From: Gracilaria caudata
Taxonomy: Eukaryota > Rhodophyta > Florideophyceae > Gracilariales > Gracilariaceae
DNA length: 18,342 nucleotides
Direction of reading: 5' to 3'
Assembly (NCBI GenBank): GCA_030374735.1
Contig: JASCIV010000496.1
Location: forward strand, 1-18,342
The translations under genes and the position numbers were made by a program. Positions 1 to 9,322 of the stretch are shown in pieces (positions within the stretch are counted from its first letter, which is position 1; each line of letters starts with the position of its first letter). The notes under the pieces are model-generated. The model made no database searches and was not told the DNA's origin. It worked only from the letters and a program-made list of their open reading frames with translations.

Positions 1-129
1 AGGAAGGGGAGGGCGGCTTTGGGGGCGGCGGCGGGGCAAGGGAAGACAAAACGTCGGCAGTCCCGAGTGCGCGCATGGCGCCACGCACGGCGAGGCGTCG
101 GGCAATGGCGCACGGCGCGCCAGGCGTAG
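1..129 (+). other. CpG/G-rich left edge; possible tail of an upstream gene
   Basis: The first 129 bases are very G-rich. One plus frame is open from the window edge to a TAG at 127-129 and would encode a short Arg/Lys/Ala-rich tail. A second frame is also open (to about 211) and would be Gly-rich at its start. With two competing frames and no homology I recognise, this is only a hint that a gene may end here. Nothing else is seen between 130 and 211 except the AT-rich patch listed separately. Confidence 0.2.
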
Positions 130-155
130 AAAGCGAGCACCGACACAAAATAATT

Positions 156-161
156 TTTATT
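156..161 (-). promoter_or_regulatory. Candidate poly(A) signal (AATAAA) of the KCR gene
   Basis: On the minus strand an AATAAA hexamer lies in a short AT-rich island (about 148-168) inside otherwise GC-rich DNA. It is about 50 nt downstream of the inferred KCR stop codon (TAA at 212-214). Position and composition fit a polyadenylation signal. No transcript evidence is available. Confidence 0.35.
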
Positions 162-211
162 ATTAGCTTTGCTTGGGTACACGCGCCTTCTTTCGCAGCG
201 CGCGGGCGGAT

Positions 212-1085
212 TTAGCGGTTAAGCGCGTTCAGACGCTGCGTCTGCTGCAGTAGCGGCAGCGCGCGCATGGCAGACGCCATAAAATGGTGCACGATGTACG
301 GTTTGAGACGCGGTGTGCTACCCACTTGACGTAGTGCGGCCGCCACGAAGGTGTCGGGCGCGGGCACTGTGAGCTAGCAACGCATCTTCGCCATGGCGCT
401 GGCCACGAAGAACGGCGTGAGCGAGTGTACGTGGATTTTGTGCGCGCGCAGTTCGCTGTGCAAACTGACGGCAAACGCATCGCTGTACACCTTGGTGCCG
501 GCGTACAGCGTGAGCCTGGGCGCAGTTGTGACGGCGCTGCCGCCGGAGGCGAGGCACAGGATGATGCCCTTGCGACTGGCCTTCATGTTTGGCAGCATCT
601 TCTTGGTCATGCGATTTGTGGACTCTACAATCACCTTGACCATGTGCCGTATGAGGTCGTCGTCCACGTCGATGAGATCGGTGGCCACCTCCCAACTGAT
701 GCCCACGTCACCAGCACGGGTGGCGCCTTTTCCACCAGCACATCCCTCAACGCCACCAACTGCTCCTCCGTGGCAGCCGAAAAGTCGAACGCGTGCACCA
801 GCGTCTTCAACCCGTTCTTCTCGCGCGCGTGCTCGGCGATCTCGTCCATCTTGGCCACCGAACGCGACAGCAACACCACGTTCACGCCGCGGTCCGCCAG
901 CTGCTCTACAAACGCGCGGCCGATATCGCTCAACGCGCCCCGTGACCACCGCCCACTCGCGCTTGTACGGCGCGTACGAGAGGCTGTAAAGCGCATACTG
1001 ATACAGCGTCGCAAGCAGCAGTTGTGTTGACGTAAAGAACCGTCGTCGCGCCCACGGCAGTCAGCATCTGCGTCACCAACTCCAT
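212..1085 (-). pseudogene. Very-long-chain 3-ketoacyl-CoA reductase (HSD17B12/IFA38 type), broken
   Basis: This is a short-chain dehydrogenase of the ER fatty-acid elongation cycle, which reduces 3-ketoacyl-CoA with NADPH. Seen in order on the minus strand: an ATG at 1085 followed by a hydrophobic N-terminus (MELVTQMLTAVGATTVLYV); a tyrosine-rich stretch ending KREWAVVTG (about 1000-940); a degenerate nucleotide-binding glycine motif; VNVVLLSRSVAKM; VGISWEVATDL; SGGSA; YAGTK (the YxxxK active site, about 492-506); and TPFFVASAMAKMR. After an in-frame TAG (374-376) the same frame carries on with the family's typical C-terminus (PAPDTFVAAALRQVG) to TAA at 212-214. Frame changes are needed near 1025, 935 and 715. 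The glycine motif has Asp where the second conserved Gly belongs. The NNxG motif preceding VGISW has lost bases. Length is about 290 codons, against roughly 310-350 for the family. I call it a pseudogene; sequencing indels could explain some shifts but not the lost motifs and the stop. Confidence 0.85.
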
Positions 1086-1380
1086 CGTGAGCACGCTCAC
1101 GCCGATCGACGGATCGCCCGACCAAGGTCGCGCTCGTGCGTGTGGGCGCTCGCCCGCTCAAATAACGTAAAAGCGCGCGACGCATCGACCGTGTTCGTGC
1201 TGGTTGCGGCAAGCATCAACGGCGCGCACACACGTGGCGCGTCTCTTCGCCTCGCCGATATCCGCATGCCACACCGCACACCGTACCCTCTCCCGCGCCC
1301 CGTTCACCGTCCCCCGTCCGCCATACACCGTCGCAGCACGCGCGTGCGCGCCCGTTGCGTCACCCCCCTCCCGCTGGGCC
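1086..1380. promoter_or_regulatory. Shared upstream region of divergent KCR and APC5 genes
   Basis: The two reading frames start 295 bp apart and point away from each other, so their promoters, if ever active, lay here. The stretch is CpG-dense and contains no clear TATA box. It includes a perfect 12-bp palindrome, GCACGCGCGTGC, at 1336-1347. Plus-strand ORFs starting at 1140 and 1204 run through it without homology; I take the ATG at 1381 as the APC5 start because recognisable sequence follows it, but this choice is not firm. Confidence 0.4.
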
Positions 1381-3369
1381 ATGGAGCCGCCCCACGCCGC
1401 GCGCTTTCTCACCGCGCACAGCTTTATGCTCGCGCTCGCCGCATTCGCGCCCGCCACCGCCCGGCCTCCCGCGCCCTTCTTCCCGCGCATCCACGCGCTC
1501 ATCGTCTCGACCCTCCCACACGCAGCTTCTCGCTGCACTCTCGTGCCTCATCGTTCATCCCAACCCCGTCGCCGCAGAGCCCTACCTCCCCGATTCGCTC
1601 GAATCAGCGCCGCTCGCGTTGCTGCGATTGCTCTCGTTGTTGCCGTTACGCGCGCTTTAATCTCCGCACGCGCTCGCTCACGTCGTGCGACTGTTCGAGT
1701 AACAGACGCCGAATTACTGGGTGCTTATCAACCGGATTCTACGATCGCCTTGTTTCTTCGCAAGGCGGTGGTCGCTTTTCATTCACTGTCGTTCGAATCA
1801 CTCGTGCGTTTACAAACTTCTCTCGCCTCTCAAAACACGCTTTCCATCGATCTTTCCTTTCACTCCAAACGACTTGCCGATTGTCATCCTTTACCGCGCG
1901 ATGTGTTCGACAAGCTGTCTGAACCGACTCCGGTCGCATCGCCACCCACCATGCTCCTGCAGAGAGAATCGGCGCGTCACACCGACTTTTCCAGCGCAGT
2001 GGGTGCTACACAACGTCACTTCGACACACATGCGTCGCAACTGCCTCCACAGCACGCCGCGCTCGAACTACGTATGTTGCACGCACGCTTCTCGCACACT
2101 GCGCACGCATCCATCGCGCTGCGCGACGCTCTACGAGCGGCGCAGGCTGCAGGCGATGCGAAGTGTGAGAACGCAATATTGCAGTGGCTCGCACGTGTAG
2201 AACCCTCACAACAGGCTAGTTCCTTGTTGCGTCATGCACGTCACCCATTAGCTCTTGTTCGTCATCAGCTGCTCACGGAATCTCCGCTGTTACCGGCTGT
2301 GTTTTTGAAGCTAGGAACGTCTGTGATGGTTTGTTGCTTGCGGCGGCGGCCTGACAGACTGGCGCTGCGTTGCCTACTGCTGTGGTTGTGGCGCGTGCGG
2401 CGTTGCAGCGAGCTGAGATGGAAGGCGCTGCTCCAAGATCTGTGCTGCGTGCCAATGTGGCGCTCGCGGAATTTACATCGCTGCAAGGTGATGAGCAAGC
2501 TGCGTAGCGAATATTACGTCAATGCATTGAGCGTGTGCAACGTCCGCCCGACCCGTCGTCGGCTGCTCCGGAGCTTTTCATGTACAACGCTCTCTTGCCA
2601 TGCCTCGTTTTGAACAAAGCGTACGAGCCTTGCACAATCAAACGCGTGCATATTACGTGATAGATTCAATGCATTTGCGCTGGCTGTCGCTTCTCAAGCG
2701 CTTGCACTCAGCGCGGAAGATGTTACACTGGATGCCATTGAGGCGAAGGTGAAGTGTCTCATTGTGACGGGCGATGCTCGTGGTGCTGCCGATGAGGCTC
2801 TCAATCTGGCCAGAAAGGCGGCGGTGTCGAGCAGACCGCAACGAGTGGTGACTGCGCTTCGAAAGCGCTCGGAGGCTTTTCTGGGCGCTGGTGAGGCTGG
2901 TGGTGCGTTCTCGGACGCGCTGGCGGCGGTGTCGTCGGCCCGTGCGATGCGATTTGACTCGGCGCATGTGAGCGCTTCGCTTACGGTTGTGGAGGCGATG
3001 CTGAGAATGGGTTCGCCCGCAGCTTAGGTGCTGGACACTCTGGTGCCGGTGTTGCCAATGGCTCTGGAGGATGTGAGTTGCGTGGTGCGAGCGTACGCGT
3101 GCTTCCTTCATGCGGAGTGCCTGGCCAAGATTTACACGGAGAAAAGCTCCGTGCCGAATGAGAAGGTTGTTGCACTTGTGCAACAAGCACTTCACTGGTA
3201 TCGAACTTGTGGTCATGCCAATGGTGTGCGCGATTGTCTGTACAGATTGGCCAGAATCTATCACTGGCGGAATGACGTTCTACAGCGGAATCGCGTGTCG
3301 TGTTTGTTTCGACAACATTTTCGCGGCATTGGCAGACGAAAAGCTCCATCGCTTGCGGTCGAAACATGA
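1381..3369 (+). pseudogene. Anaphase-promoting complex subunit 5 (APC5/ANAPC5), broken
   Basis: APC5 is a TPR-like scaffold subunit of the APC/C ubiquitin ligase, which drives mitotic exit. The N-terminal part has STIALFLRKAVVAFHSLSFE, matching the family's conserved helix that in human reads as a similar 'GLFLRHMILAYSKLSF' block. The signature ANAPC5 repeat follows at about 2065-2200 (LELRMLHARFSHTAHASIAL, then DAKCENAILQWLARV). The C-terminal TPRs include KVVALVQQALHWYRTCGHAN and LYRLARIYHW, ending at TGA 3367-3369. About 660 codons, close to the usual 700-800. The reading switches frame near 1515 and 1660 (compensating), near 2305 and near 2635. In-frame stops lie at 2352 (TGA), 2505 (TAG) and 3025 (TAG), and protein-like sequence continues past each one in the same frame. 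Some shifts might be short introns or indels, but three stops argue for decay. The family assignment rests on remembered conserved patterns, not a search. Confidence 0.8.
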
Positions 3370-3540
3370 ACTGAAAAGAAAGATGTACAACACAATAAAC
3401 AAAGGGGAAACACAAGATCATCTTGTTGAACCCAAAACCCAAAGAACGAACCGCCATGCGCGAAAGCATGAGCTAATGCAAACCACCGAGCCCTTAGATG
3501 GAAACCTCGCTTGTATGGTGAGACAAGAAGAAAATGCTGA
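3370..3540. other. Unassigned spacer between APC5 and the Crinkler-like gene
   Basis: This AT-richer spacer marks the switch from CpG-rich to ordinary composition. Short open frames exist on both strands but none has recognisable homology. The signal-like N-terminus of a Crinkler protein would be expected just before 3541, but I do not find it. Confidence 0.4.
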
Positions 3541-4826
3541 TTTGCTCTTGAGTTTGTTGACATGCACCAGTAGCTTTGGGCGTACGAGAAAGGGGAATTA
3601 CGAAGAAGACCGTCTGGATCTATTTGGACAGGTGCAGGTCGTACAGAGTTCGCAGAGTAAGATACAAGGGTAACCTCTACAGAATAAGTTTACGAAGGTA
3701 TCTTCCCCAACGGCGAGCAAGGCCGGAGCACGATCATCGTGATGCCACCAATACAACGTTTTGTTCCCCGCAAGGCGGCGTTTTGTGCTGTGCGATTAGT
3801 CGGAATGAGCCCTCGACCCGTCCCATCTATCTTCAAGTGACCATGACCACATCGAGAGCGAATACCATTCTCTCTTGGAACGCTGAGGTATTACTCCTCA
3901 AGAGTTCAACAAGGCTATTATGTGGGAGGGAACAAGACTTCGGGCCGAATTGCAAGCACAAAGAACATACTGCGGGCGGAAGACAAACTGGAGGAATTAG
4001 CGAACACACAATGAGCAGCTCAGGAGCTCATCGAAAAAGCCCCATCTAGCTGGGAATGGGAAGCATTTTACGCGAACGATGTACCGTACATATTCGGCTA
4101 CTGCCAACTATGCTTTTCAAGTTCGCAAAAGGCATTCAGCTCCAGCTCGTGTGTATCAAAAAGGATTCAACCCTAACCTCATTAACGGCCAAGCCGTTCG
4201 ATCCAATCAAGGAGCGGATTGGTGTTGATTGGAAACTTCACCTTGACGCGGCTTCCTACGGAACATGGGACGGTGTGACTACAACACTTGCTTTACTTCC
4301 CAATAATCTGCATCTCACAAACCGTGTGGAAATAAAAGCGAAAGACCTTCCTTGCATAATGAATGGATTGGTCGCATTCGATGCAAGTATTCTCCCTTGT
4401 GCATACCGGTTAGCTATCCTACAATTCGAGGATGCTCTGGATGCAACTGCTGATGTTTCACAAATTGTCGGTGCAGTCAGAACGCTCCACACAGCGAATT
4501 TGATTCACAATGATCTTCGTTGGGAGAATGTTTGCCTTCAAAAAGCACATCTTCATGTGCTTGTAGATTACGATCTCATCAAAGCGACAGGTGATGATGG
4601 AAAGGTGGAAGGGATCCCGGGGTTGGACGCGACTTCAAATGCGCCAAATATAGCTGAAAGTCATGGGAAGGAGGTCGATATTTGGGGGATGGGGAATCTT
4701 CTAGAGAGTTGTGAGTGCAAATCGGGAAGTGTACAAGCACTGGTTTATCACGGAACTTACTCGATTCCGAGGTTTCACAACAATGACGACAACGAGCGCA
4801 ATACGATTATTGAATTATGCTGTTGA
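3541..4826 (+). pseudogene. Crinkler-like protein with C-terminal kinase domain, broken
   Basis: Two parts are visible. The first frame (3541-4172) looks like the end of the ubiquitin-like header of Crinkler (CRN/CR) proteins: a leucine-tryptophan segment (LWAYEKGEL), then IFPNGEQGRSTIIVMPP, which resembles the usual 'ifpn...ihvlv..P' end of that header. A helical linker and SSWEWEAFYANDVPYIFGYC follow. After a frame change near 4170 the second frame (to TGA 4824-4826) gives a kinase C-lobe: LIHNDLRWENV (HxDxxxxN catalytic loop), HVLVDYDLI in the DFG position, and EVDIWGMGNLL (DxWxxG). The first frame contains six stops (3571 TAG, 3658 TAA, 3685 TAA, 3838, 3844 and 4012 TGA). The N-lobe lysine and glycine loop are not identifiable. 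Crinkler kinases occur in oomycetes, chytrids, arbuscular mycorrhizal fungi and other protists. Kinase part fairly sure; header less so. Confidence 0.68.
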
Positions 4827-5052
4827 TGAAACATCGTTCTTTCTGTTCCGAAAGTGCAGTTTTTCTTCCCATATGCCGAAAATGGTACAGGCATGCCCAA
4901 GGTGCGCATTTATTGATGCCTCGCTTATCTATAATGTGTCGAATGCTACCTTTTGCACTGGTCTGTGAAATTCTTGATTCTGAGTTAAGAACGGAAGCCG
5001 TTGTGCGGCTCTGACTTCTTCGCGATCTAGGTTGTCGTTTCTCCGCAGTGCT
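4827..5052. other. Unassigned spacer between convergent pseudogenes
   Basis: The kinase frame and the BTB-RCC1 frame converge here. Short open frames (for example plus 4817-5014) carry no homology I can name. The C-terminal helices of the kinase domain might be decayed into this stretch, but I cannot show it. Confidence 0.3.
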
Positions 5053-6294
5053 TCAATAGTTGTCCAACAAGCTCGTTGTTTCCCACTGTACGTTTCCAAA
5101 AAGTGCGGAGAGTTTCTCTGGAGCTTCCTCCTCTTGTCTTCGTGATTTCTGTGCTGTGTCTCCCTCCTTTTTTGGGTCGATGCCAGATGCATTGCTGAAC
5201 GATCTGGGAGACAATATTGTCGCCCTTGAGGATGTCTCAGGCACTTCCATCCACATGATGGAGTGAAAATGAGCACATGACACGCGAGAAACGCGCGCAG
5301 TCGAATTGATTTTCACTTTGACTGGGACATCACTCTTGTCGTGTCCATTATTTCCTAACTGCCAGAACGTATTGTTTCTCCATACAAACGCTTCGTGGTC
5401 CGAATTCATCACCATCTTAAAGTTGTGCCAGCACTTTACATCGACCACGAACTGGTCCACAAGGACTTCCACAAGTTTAGGTCGTACGACATCGCGAAAA
5501 TCAGATTGACCGAACTGAAGTTCAGATCCACGCCCCCATGTGTACAAGACCCCCGTGTTTTCACAGCGACAGAGTGCCGATCCCCGCTCGAAATACCCAC
5601 CAAGACCAAACCTTGCAGGCCCTCGATAAGCTTTGGTCTCAAAACGGTATCGCCTTTCTCGCCACATACCAGCTGTCCAAACTCGTATGAGGCACACCCA
5701 AACACACGACCGTCCTTTGTGATAGCCAAAGAAGGACGATCGTGGCAATAAAGGAAGGTAGCAAACGCTTTCGTGCCACAGTTCAGGAATAACGGTTGGC
5801 ACGTCACGATCCTTTGTATCACCGAAGCCGAGTTGGCCGTGCGCACCCCATCCACACGATCAAAACCCGGCCTTCGTCAGCGATGACTAGGTTATTATGA
5901 TATCCGGCAGTTACTGCGACTGCCGTAGAAGTGATGAGACTCTCAACGCTAGTCGGTATTCTCATCTCCATGTCCCGTGAGACCATTCTTCTTACCGCTC
6001 CAGGTAAAAAGTAAGCCGTTGGTGGTAGGCGCAATCGTGTGATACCTTCCGCGATACAAGTCAAGTGTTGCGCGTGACAGCGGAGAGGCATGTTATGGTA
6101 TCGTTCATTGTAACTTCACGAGCACAGTGCGTTGTGCATCACATCTTCTGCGTCTAGGTGAACCGTTTTGGATATCTTGGGCTCATCCAACCAGATCTCA
6201 ATTTACTTCAAAAGATTTGACAAAAATCTATCGCTCATCGCCAGGATATCACAATGCACGCGAAAACATCCAACGTGTATCATCAGGATACTCC
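5053..6294 (-). pseudogene. BTB domain plus RCC1 beta-propeller repeats, broken
   Basis: Reading on the minus strand, 6294-6119 gives a BTB/POZ pattern: FRVHCDILAMSDRFLSNLL, then KTVHLDAEDVM, followed by the family's closing helix (ERYHNMPLRCHAQHL). Next come RCC1 blades: AVTAGYHNNLVIADEGRVL, GWGAHGQLGFGDTKDRDVP, LAITKDGRVFGCASYEFGQL, VLVGISSGDRHSVAVKT, GVLYTWGRGSELQFG and SRVSCAHFHSIMW. A charged Glu/Lys tail ends at TGA 5053-5055. RCC1 repeats form a propeller that acts as a GTPase exchange factor or protein-binding platform, and BTB domains dimerise or recruit cullin-3. Frame changes are needed near 5845, 5765 and 5550, and stops lie at 6203 (TAA) and 6116 (TGA). At least four blades are visible where seven is usual. 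The gene may have started upstream of 6294, but I cannot follow it there. Confidence 0.75.
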
Positions 6295-7115
6295 TGGCAC
6301 ATCAAGGTGCCTCTCTGGGTCATGGCTCACAAACATGCACTGCGGACGGCAAAGATATGGTGCGGGAATTCGAGCTTTCTTGCTGTCACAGTTTTTCTCA
6401 TAAACGTAAATCTTTGGCTGCTTGGCGTCGTTCTTCAAACTGAATTGTATTAAAACGAGTGCGCCCCCACGAGGTCGATCGCTATGATCGATACGCTCCA
6501 AGTTTCGATGTTAAGCTTCAGATTCAGACTTCGACAAATTATGGATAGCATTACGCACCGCAAGCGTCATGAAAGAAGCGGTGGAGGAACTGAGGGAGTA
6601 CAACTGATGGTTTTCAACAAATGACGGAGATCTGGGCAAAAAAGGGCATCCTAAACCAGGAAACACATGGTGGTTCGTCACACGTGGCACATAATTAGAG
6701 CCGCCTGACTTCGAAGAAAACTGTGCAGAACATGATCCACAACAAGACTTTTTGATGGATGGTGCCGGGGAACTGTAATGCGTGGCCCGACCATAAAGCC
6801 TTTTACATGTCATTTTCGATGGTTGCACTGGTTTTCCACGCCACGTGCTGTGACATGATCATCTCAATTGTCGAGCAACTGTCAAATTAGTCTTCACGGT
6901 TCATTTTGAGAGAGGGAACATGAATGAGACATACAAAGAGCTGACTGTCCTCCAGACGCAATTTTTCCGGAGCGCAAGTTAATGATACCGCGTGATGCAG
7001 AACTTTTGGTTTTGAAATAATCAAGCTCTTCAGGTCATCCCTCTCAATAGTACACAGATCCGGAAGAAATTCATGTGCTCACTAAATCAAATGCCAATAT
7101 CGCAAATGTAGATAA
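6295..7115. other. Unassigned 0.8 kb, no supported gene
   Basis: The longest open frame is 6511-6828 on the minus strand (105 codons, Ser/Pro/Cys-rich). It has no motif I recognise and could be chance. Part of the lost N-terminus of the BTB-RCC1 gene may lie in 6295-6500 (minus), but I see no clean homology. No RNA gene, repeat or terminal inverted repeat is evident. Confidence 0.4.
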
Positions 7116-7905
7116 TCAAGCGAACACAGGCTCATTACGAAAAGACTCTGGAGATTAAATGCAGAAAACCGAAGAAGAGAAAGTCAGAAGAAGAAGGTTA
7201 GGTATGAGAATTCAAGGGACACTGAGAGCCCGCAAGAAAAGGAGAAACGACCTCTGAAACGCCGGTTAGGGTACGCTGCACGTAAAGCAAGACTTCTTCG
7301 TTCAAATTGTTGCAGCTCAACCGCGGGGAGCATCGCCTCTTACTCTGGTTCCAGTGATGCTACATTTTCTCCTCATGTTCTTGATTACAACGGTTCAAAT
7401 GTTGACAGTAGTGATGCTAGCTCTGCCGCACGGGAAACGATATCAACCAATCTATGAAAGTGAGCAGCACTGTCTCAGACGGCTCCGAAAGCTCATATTC
7501 CATGCCTCCATATCAGGTAGCCAGAGCAAATTTGAAGCCAAATATATGTATGAAGCACACGTTGAGATCAAGATTTTCAAAGTTTGTAACCATTCTCTCA
7601 CTCAAAATCATGAAGTGCCATTGAATTTCGTACTGTGCGAAGTTAATGGAGACAGTGATGAAAGCCAGTTGTCTCTTAAACTGCTCACTCATGAGGAGTA
7701 CTGCTTGCAAGCAAATAACAAGGTTTCAAAGCATTTTCGCGAAGATGTTGGATGCGAAACCGTTTCGACCCTACCTGCGGAGCCAGCAGCACATTATGCT
7801 CCCGATATTGCCCTCATTACTACACAGTCAGTTCTAATAGAGGAGAGCAGCGGAATAGGTACAAAAAGTAGTAATGCTCGATTACATCATGAGTGTCTTA
7901 CCTAA
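7116..7905 (+). pseudogene. Unrecognised protein: Lys/Arg-rich, then Ser- and acid-rich, frame-shifted
   Basis: A plus frame is open from 7116 to TGA at 7455-7457 without an ATG near its start. It begins strongly basic (ESQKKKV, EKEKRPLKRRLGYAARKAR) and turns Ser/Asp-rich (SIASYSGSSDATF, NVDSSDASSAARE). The neighbouring frame then continues the same flavour (STVSDGSESSYSMPP), and a third frame, the 183-codon ORF 7354-7905, continues with Glu/Ser-rich sequence to 7905. The smooth continuation of composition across frames suggests one disordered protein broken by one- or two-base shifts. A basic patch followed by a Ser-rich region is common in nuclear proteins, but I name no family. The 7354 ORF alone is the conservative annotation. 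Confidence 0.35.
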
Positions 7906-7944
7906 GAACCGAGGTGGTCCTTGTGCGTTCTTTGGTTTGTTCCG

Positions 7945-8517
7945 CTAAGGGTTTTCGATTAATATCGCCGCACTCCACACCTTCGCAGCTAATTCTCCCT
8001 TCTCGAAAAGCCTCCATGATGGCGACCCCATCGAATTGGCTCCTCTTTTTCACACAAAGAGGGCCGGGTTGTACGCGTCAAGTAGAGCTAACACAGCTTC
8101 AGAACACGCTCGAGATGCAAAAGCTAATGCGAACACGTCTTCAATGATCTGCTCTTCGATCCATTTGTCACTCTGGTCATTTACGGACATTACATATTGA
8201 GCAATGTTCATCAACGCGTCCTTGCGAATCCCGGGTAATCTGGTGACCTTCCCCCGCTTTGTGCATGGCGAATTGGTGTCAGCGTTCGTTGATCCGATAC
8301 CCACATCACAAAACACCAGAAAACGTAGGTTCAACGTATGATCGCTCTCGACAGCTTTTCCGACAGTAGCACTCGAGGTCGCTGCCTCTTCGTTCTCGTT
8401 CGCTTGAATCATACGCATCTGTTTGAACACGCGCCAGCCAGGAAACATGAATGCCACTAGCAACGACGCTTTGGCGCCAATCCAACTTAAAGTCGTCCAG
8501 ATCTCTTTCACGATCAC
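7945..8517 (-). CDS. Unrecognised ORF, possibly longer with a readthrough TGA
   Basis: The minus frame 8517-8050 encodes 155 residues with protein-like composition. It has a hydrophobic Trp/Phe-rich N-terminus (ASLLVAFMFPGWRVF), a Glu/Ser-rich middle, and a helical C-terminus (WIEEQIIEDVFALAFASRAC, VLALLDAYNPALFV). The first codon is GTG, and the same frame stays open upstream across the start of the acyl-CoA oxidase fragment. After TGA at 8050-8052 the frame continues for 34 plausible codons (FEKGELAAKVWSAAILIENP) to TAG at 7945-7947. It overlaps the oxidase on the other strand by only a few bases. I do not recognise the family. It may be one more decayed gene. Confidence 0.35.
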
Positions 8518-9160
8518 TTTCGTGATAATGAAATGCTGCGTGTCGTGTCACCGTATGGCTCAAGTTGGCGTCAGTTTTGGTTTGCTTGGAGCCACATTGT
8601 TCAACTTGGAAGTCAGGAAGAAAAAGATTACTGGATTCACTAGCTCGAACGCATGGAAGTCTCTGGATTTTTAACGCTCATCGCACTTGGTCATGGTGCA
8701 AACGTGCGCGGCATAGAGTCTCGAGCAACGTACTATCCAGAAACTAAACAGTTCGTTATTGAAATTCCCGTGGAAACAGCACAGAAGTACTGGATCTGGG
8801 ACGTGGCAGAAAGGGCATTACACATAGTTTCTTTAGTGAAGCTAATCGTAAAGGGAGTGTAGTATGGTATTCACACTTTCCTCTTTCGGTTACGCCGATC
8901 TGATCGCAGTAATATGCCATGTATTCGTATCGAGGATTGTGGCGAGAAGGCTGGACTGAACGGCGTCGATAATATTCGTATTTGGTTTACCCACGTGCGA
9001 ATCCCTCGCGATGACTGGCTTTCAGGGATGAGTCAAGTCGCCCCCGATGGAACTTAGTCATCGTCCACACCTTCACCTACTACGCGTTTCGGGGTTATAT
9101 TAGCCGCTTTAACGGGAGGTCGTGTTGGACCGTGCTATCTTGCTGTGATGGACGCAATTC
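8512..9160 (+). pseudogene. Acyl-CoA oxidase fragment (peroxisomal beta-oxidation), broken
   Basis: Acyl-CoA oxidase is the FAD enzyme of the first peroxisomal beta-oxidation step. Seen: FRDNEMLRVVSPY, then (shifted frame) VGVSFGLLGATLFN, then LGSQEEKDYW, LERMEVSGFLTLIALGHGAN (the conserved 'ALTELGHGSN' region), RGIESRATY, ETAQKYWI, IRIEDCGEKAGLNGVDN, IWFTHVRIPRDDWL, VAPDGT and RFGVILAALTGGRV. This matches the middle (beta-barrel and start of the second helical domain) of plant ACX3-like oxidases. In-frame TAG codons occur at 8641, 8860 and 9055, and a pair of compensating frame changes lies near 8553 and 8600. The N-terminal roughly 100 residues and the whole C-terminal half are absent; dihydroorotase sequence begins at about 9150 instead. 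Only about 215 codons remain of roughly 650. Confidence 0.87.
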
Positions 9161-9322
9161 CCCGATGCATTAGACACCATGCAGCAGCTCGTTATGGCTT
9201 TGTGTGTGCATGGTGAATCCACTGAAGATAACATCGAGATATTCGATCGAGAGCACCGTTTGATTGAGTTCACACTTCCCATCCTTCTTCAACGCTTTCC
9301 AACGCCCAAGATTGTTTTAGAG

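Noticed and set aside
425..1030. Plus-strand ORFs of about 200 codons (393-989 and 425-1030) opposite KCR.
   Set aside because: They are antisense shadows of the reductase; the minus strand carries the YxxxK and other family motifs.
1140..1922. 260-codon plus ORF overlapping the KCR/APC5 upstream region.
   Set aside because: Arg/Pro/Ser-rich translation typical of a shadow frame in CpG-rich DNA; APC5 homology lies in other frames.
374..9057. TAG used as a sense codon (variant nuclear code): six in-frame TAGs in conserved frames (374, 2505, 3025, 8641, 8860, 9055).
   Set aside because: TGA and TAA also interrupt conserved frames (2352, 3658, 3685, 3838, 6116, 6203, 10208), and frameshifts and lost motifs accompany them. 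General decay explains all of it. The residue expected at the TAGs also differs between sites.
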